Below are positions 5,180-7,306 of a stretch of 7,306 bases of DNA, one piece after another (the stretch's first letter is position 1; every line of letters begins with the position of its first letter). A program made the translations under genes and the position numbers. The stretch comes from Actinomycetes bacterium (GTDB taxonomy: Bacteria; Actinomycetota; CADDZG01; JAHWKV01), in assembly GCA_029263035.1 (NCBI GenBank), contig JAJCYF010000103.1, positions 1 to 7,306 on the forward strand, written 5' to 3'. The notes below the pieces were generated by a model, which saw only the letters and a list, made by a program, of their open reading frames with translations, was not told where the DNA came from and ran no database searches.

Positions 5180-6778
5180 TCAGGCCTGGCCGGTCGTACC
5201 GGTGAGGATGACCTCAAAGCAGCCATCGGGGTGCTGCTTTTCCACCCTCTGAAGCCAAAACATCGACTCGAAAAGAGCCAGCTTGGTTCCGTCATGACGC
5301 TTCATCACGGTAGCTCCGGTGGTACCCGCCAGCTTCGCCACGGTTGCGTCGTCGGTTCGGCGGGCTACGGTGTACGGCGTCGGGGACAGGTCGACCGCAG
5401 CCCCGAACTCGTGTTCCAGGCGGTGGGCGAAGACCTCGAACTGCATCTGCCCCACGGCGGCGAGGATCGGAACCGTTCCGTCGTCGAGGTCGAAGAGCAC
5501 CTGGACCACCCCTTCCCGCTCCATCTGCTCGAGCCCCCGGCGGAACTGCTTGTAACGCCCGGTGTCGCGGGCCCGGGCGCGGACGAACAGCTCGGGAGCA
5601 AAGGTCGGGATGCCCGGAAAGACCACCCGGTCGCCGTCGTAGAGGGTGTCGCCGATTCGGAGGTCGCTGGCGTTGACCAGCCCGATCACATCTCCCGGAA
5701 ACGCCTCGTCGATGGTCTCCCGGTCGGACCCGAACACCGAGGAGGCGTACTTGGTGGCGAACGGCCGACCGGTAGGGGCGTGGGTGACGGTCATCCCCCG
5801 CTCGAAGTGTCCCGAGCACACCCGGACGAAGGCGATGTGGTCCCGGTGAGCCGGGTTCATGTTCGCCTGGATCTTAAAAACGAATCCCGATAGCCCGGAT
5901 TCCAGGGGCCTGAGCTCCCCCGCGACATCGTCGCGGGGCTCGGGCGCCGGGGCCAGGTCAACCACCGCGTCCAGCAGGTGGCGCACGCCGAAGTTGGTCA
6001 GTGCCGATCCGACGAACATCGGGCTGCTTTCTCCGGACAGGAAGGACTTCGGATCCAGGTCGGCCCCCACCTCGGCGAGAAGGGAGCACTCCTCGGTCGC
6101 CTGCTCCCAGGCGTCCCCTTCCTGGCGGGCGGCCTGATCGGCGGCCACCATCTCCTCGGGCACCGCAGTCGCCCCGCGAACGGTGCGGGTAAAGCGGACA
6201 AAATCGCCGGTTCGCCTATCGATCACCCCCCTGAAGTCGCCGGGAACACCAACCGGCCAGGTGACCGGCGTTGGGCTCAACTTGATCTGGGAGGCGATCT
6301 CATCCAGCAGCTCCAGCGGGTCGCGGCCGGGCCGGTCGTACTTGTTGAGGAAGGTGATGATCGGCAGGTTCCGTGACCGGCAGACCTCGAACAGCTTGAG
6401 GGTCTGTGCCTCGATTCCCTTGGCGACGTCCAGAACCATGACCGCGGCGTCGGCGGCAGCCAGCACCCGGTAGGTGTCCTCCGAGAAGTCGCGGTGACCC
6501 GGGGTGTCGAGCAGGTTGACGACATGGTCCCGGTAGGTGAACTGCAGCACCGTGGAGGAAATGGAAATGCCCCTTTGCTGCTCCATCGCCATCCAGTCCG
6601 AGGTGGCCTTGCGCCGTCCGGACCGCGCCTGGACCGCCCCCGCCTCGGTCACCGCTCCGGCGTAGAGCAGGAACTTCTCGGTAAGAGTGGTTTTACCGGC
6701 GTCCGGATGGCTGATGATGGCGAAGGTTCGCCGCCTGGCCGCCTGTTCGCTAATGCCGGTGCCGGTCGCCCCGGTCAA
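5180..6778 (-). CDS. prfC: Peptide chain release factor 3 (RF3)
   Basis: Predicted 532-residue cytoplasmic translational GTPase that recycles RF1/RF2 from the ribosome after peptide release. Numbering from TTG 6778: G1 SHPDAGKTT 23-31, switch-I RGISIS 69-74, G3 DTPGH 91-95, G4 NKYD 145-148, G5-like GSAL 257-260. The RF3-specific stretch SGRRKATSDWMAMEQQRGIS (53-72) and FVFKIQANMNPAHRDHIAF (299-317) separate it from EF-G, as does the lack of EF-G domains IV-V. The length matches E. coli RF3 (529). Start: the frame is open further upstream to 7099, but that extension is low-complexity Arg/Gly antisense to nothing conserved and overlaps the SDR gene. TTG 6778 puts EQAARRRTFAIISHPDAGKT at the usual distance from the N terminus and overlaps the SDR stop as TTGA. 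No Shine-Dalgarno is visible, so translational coupling to the SDR gene is likely. The 3' end converges on the kinase gene with 20 bp between; no clear terminator is seen there. Confidence 0.94.
   Translation of the reverse strand: MTGATGTGISEQAARRRTFAIISHPDAGKTTLTEKFLLYAGAVTEAGAVQARSGRRKATSDWMAMEQQRGISISSTVLQFTYRDHVVNLLDTPGHRDFSEDTYRVLAAADAAVMVLDVAKGIEAQTLKLFEVCRSRNLPIITFLNKYDRPGRDPLELLDEIASQIKLSPTPVTWPVGVPGDFRGVIDRRTGDFVRFTRTVRGATAVPEEMVAADQAARQEGDAWEQATEECSLLAEVGADLDPKSFLSGESSPMFVGSALTNFGVRHLLDAVVDLAPAPEPRDDVAGELRPLESGLSGFVFKIQANMNPAHRDHIAFVRVCSGHFERGMTVTHAPTGRPFATKYASSVFGSDRETIDEAFPGDVIGLVNASDLRIGDTLYDGDRVVFPGIPTFAPELFVRARARDTGRYKQFRRGLEQMEREGVVQVLFDLDDGTVPILAAVGQMQFEVFAHRLEHEFGAAVDLSPTPYTVARRTDDATVAKLAGTTGATVMKRHDGTKLALFESMFWLQRVEKQHPDGCFEVILTGTTGQA
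6775..6778 (-). other. TTGA stop/start overlap (SDR-prfC coupling site)
   Basis: On the minus strand TTGA contains both the TTG start of prfC and the TGA stop of the upstream SDR gene, the TTG version of the common ATGA overlap. With no Shine-Dalgarno before the TTG, terminating ribosomes probably reinitiate here. This supports one shared transcript. Confidence 0.7.
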
Positions 6779-7306
6779 GGTGTGCTGCCGGCGGGGCGCT
6801 TGGACCCCGGCGCAGCCTCGCTTGTTTTCCCGGCCGCACCCATCAGCTCCCTCAGGTCCACGATCGCTCCGTTGTCCACGCCCTCGTCGATCAACTTCCA
6901 GATCCACCGGGCGACCTCGCCGGCCGGGACGAGCATGCCGTTCTCGTGCAGATCGATGAATCGCTGGAGGGACGGGAACTGATCTTCGTCGGCCGCCCGC
7001 ACCCGGCTCTGCATACCGGTGTCCACCACCCCGGGGGCGACTGCAAACACCTTCACCCCGCCCCGGATCTCCTGCTCCGCTCCGGCGATCCGGACCCACT
7101 GGTCCATTGCCGCCTTACTCGCCCCGTAGGCCGACCAGCCTGGGTAGATCTTCTGGGCGGCTCCGGAGGAGATCATCACCAGCGATCGCTGCGCCCCCAC
7201 CCCGGCGGCTGCCGAGACGAAATGCCGGCCCAGCACCTGGGAGGCCACGCCGTTCAGCATCAGGTTGGACAAATACTCTTCGGGGTCGGCGTCGGCGGCG
7301 AAGGCG
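6775..7306 (-). CDS. Short-chain dehydrogenase/reductase, 5' end cut off
   Basis: The frame is open from the right edge to TGA 6777-6775 and shows 176 C-terminal residues of a classical SDR. The N-terminal Rossmann TGxxxGxG part is outside the window. Visible residues (numbered from the first complete codon): catalytic Ser in VMISSG (S47), then the Y-x3-K pair Y60 and K64 in YGASK, 13 residues after that Ser as usual; the PGVVDTGMQ segment follows. The ISSGAAQ-x-x-YPGWSAYGASKAA stretch, PGVVDT-x-MQ and the following charged region resemble benzil reductase/YueD and sepiapterin-reductase-like SDRs, which use NADPH to reduce ketones; the true substrate cannot be told from this. The C-terminal tail after about residue 155 is Gly/Ala/Ser/Lys-rich and looks disordered. 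A TTG at 7272 is in frame but lies inside the conserved fold, so it is not the start. Last gene of an apparent SDR-prfC operon order, with prfC directly downstream. Confidence 0.88.
   Translation of the reverse strand, partial: AFAADADPEEYLSNLMLNGVASQVLGRHFVSAAAGVGAQRSLVMISSGAAQKIYPGWSAYGASKAAMDQWVRIAGAEQEIRGGVKVFAVAPGVVDTGMQSRVRAADEDQFPSLQRFIDLHENGMLVPAGEVARWIWKLIDEGVDNGAIVDLRELMGAAGKTSEAAPGSKRPAGSTP

Noticed and set aside
6779..7099. A 107-residue N-terminal extension of RF3
   Set aside because: It is Arg/Gly-rich, unlike any RF3 N terminus, and overlaps the SDR gene in another frame. TTG 6778 gives the normal RF3 length.

Overview
The window is high-GC bacterial DNA with GC-rich third codon positions and several probable GTG/TTG starts. 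The gene content is a CsoR-controlled CopB-type copper ATPase, a zinc-ribbon RNase HI, an APH-like/P-loop kinase fusion, peptide chain release factor RF3 and an SDR oxidoreductase. This best fits an actinobacterium or a similar high-GC lineage. That placement is inference from composition and gene types, not from a marker gene.

Layout. (1) Bases 1-87 hold the last 28 codons of a plus-strand gene, possibly spermidine-synthase-like. (2) Bases 88-266 lie between two converging 3' ends. They hold a perfect 22-bp palindrome (103-124) and a perfect 16-bp-stem hairpin (226-263) just past the stop codon of the copper ATPase. (3) Bases 267-2402 (minus) encode a P1B-3 (CopB/CPH-type) copper-exporting ATPase with nine histidines spaced exactly every third residue near its N terminus. 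(4) Bases 2403-2518 are a divergent control region with two near-identical 17-bp CsoR boxes and a good minus-strand promoter lying under them. (5) Bases 2519-2803 (plus) encode the copper-sensing repressor CsoR with an intact Cys-His-Cys copper site. (6) Bases 2849-3454 (plus) encode RNase HI with an extra N-terminal zinc ribbon. (7) Bases 3476-3661 (minus) look like the broken C-terminal end of a RidA-family gene. (8) Bases 3741-5159 (plus) encode an APH-like/P-loop kinase fusion whose real start is unclear. (9) Bases 5180-6778 (minus) encode RF3 (prfC). Its TTG start overlaps the stop codon of an SDR gene (6775-7306, minus) that runs off the right edge.

How the parts work together. copB and csoR form a self-contained copper-response pair. 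Apo-CsoR should sit on both boxes and block the copB promoter. Cu(I) binding to CsoR should release it, and CopB would then pump copper out across the plasma membrane. The SDR and prfC genes appear to be one transcription unit with translational coupling. The remaining genes are housekeeping or of unknown role.

I see no CRISPR array, insertion sequence, prophage, tRNA or rRNA gene here, and no clearly new multi-gene system. The less ordinary points are the zinc-ribbon/RNase HI fusion, the unexplained palindrome, the RidA remnant and the missing start of the kinase gene.
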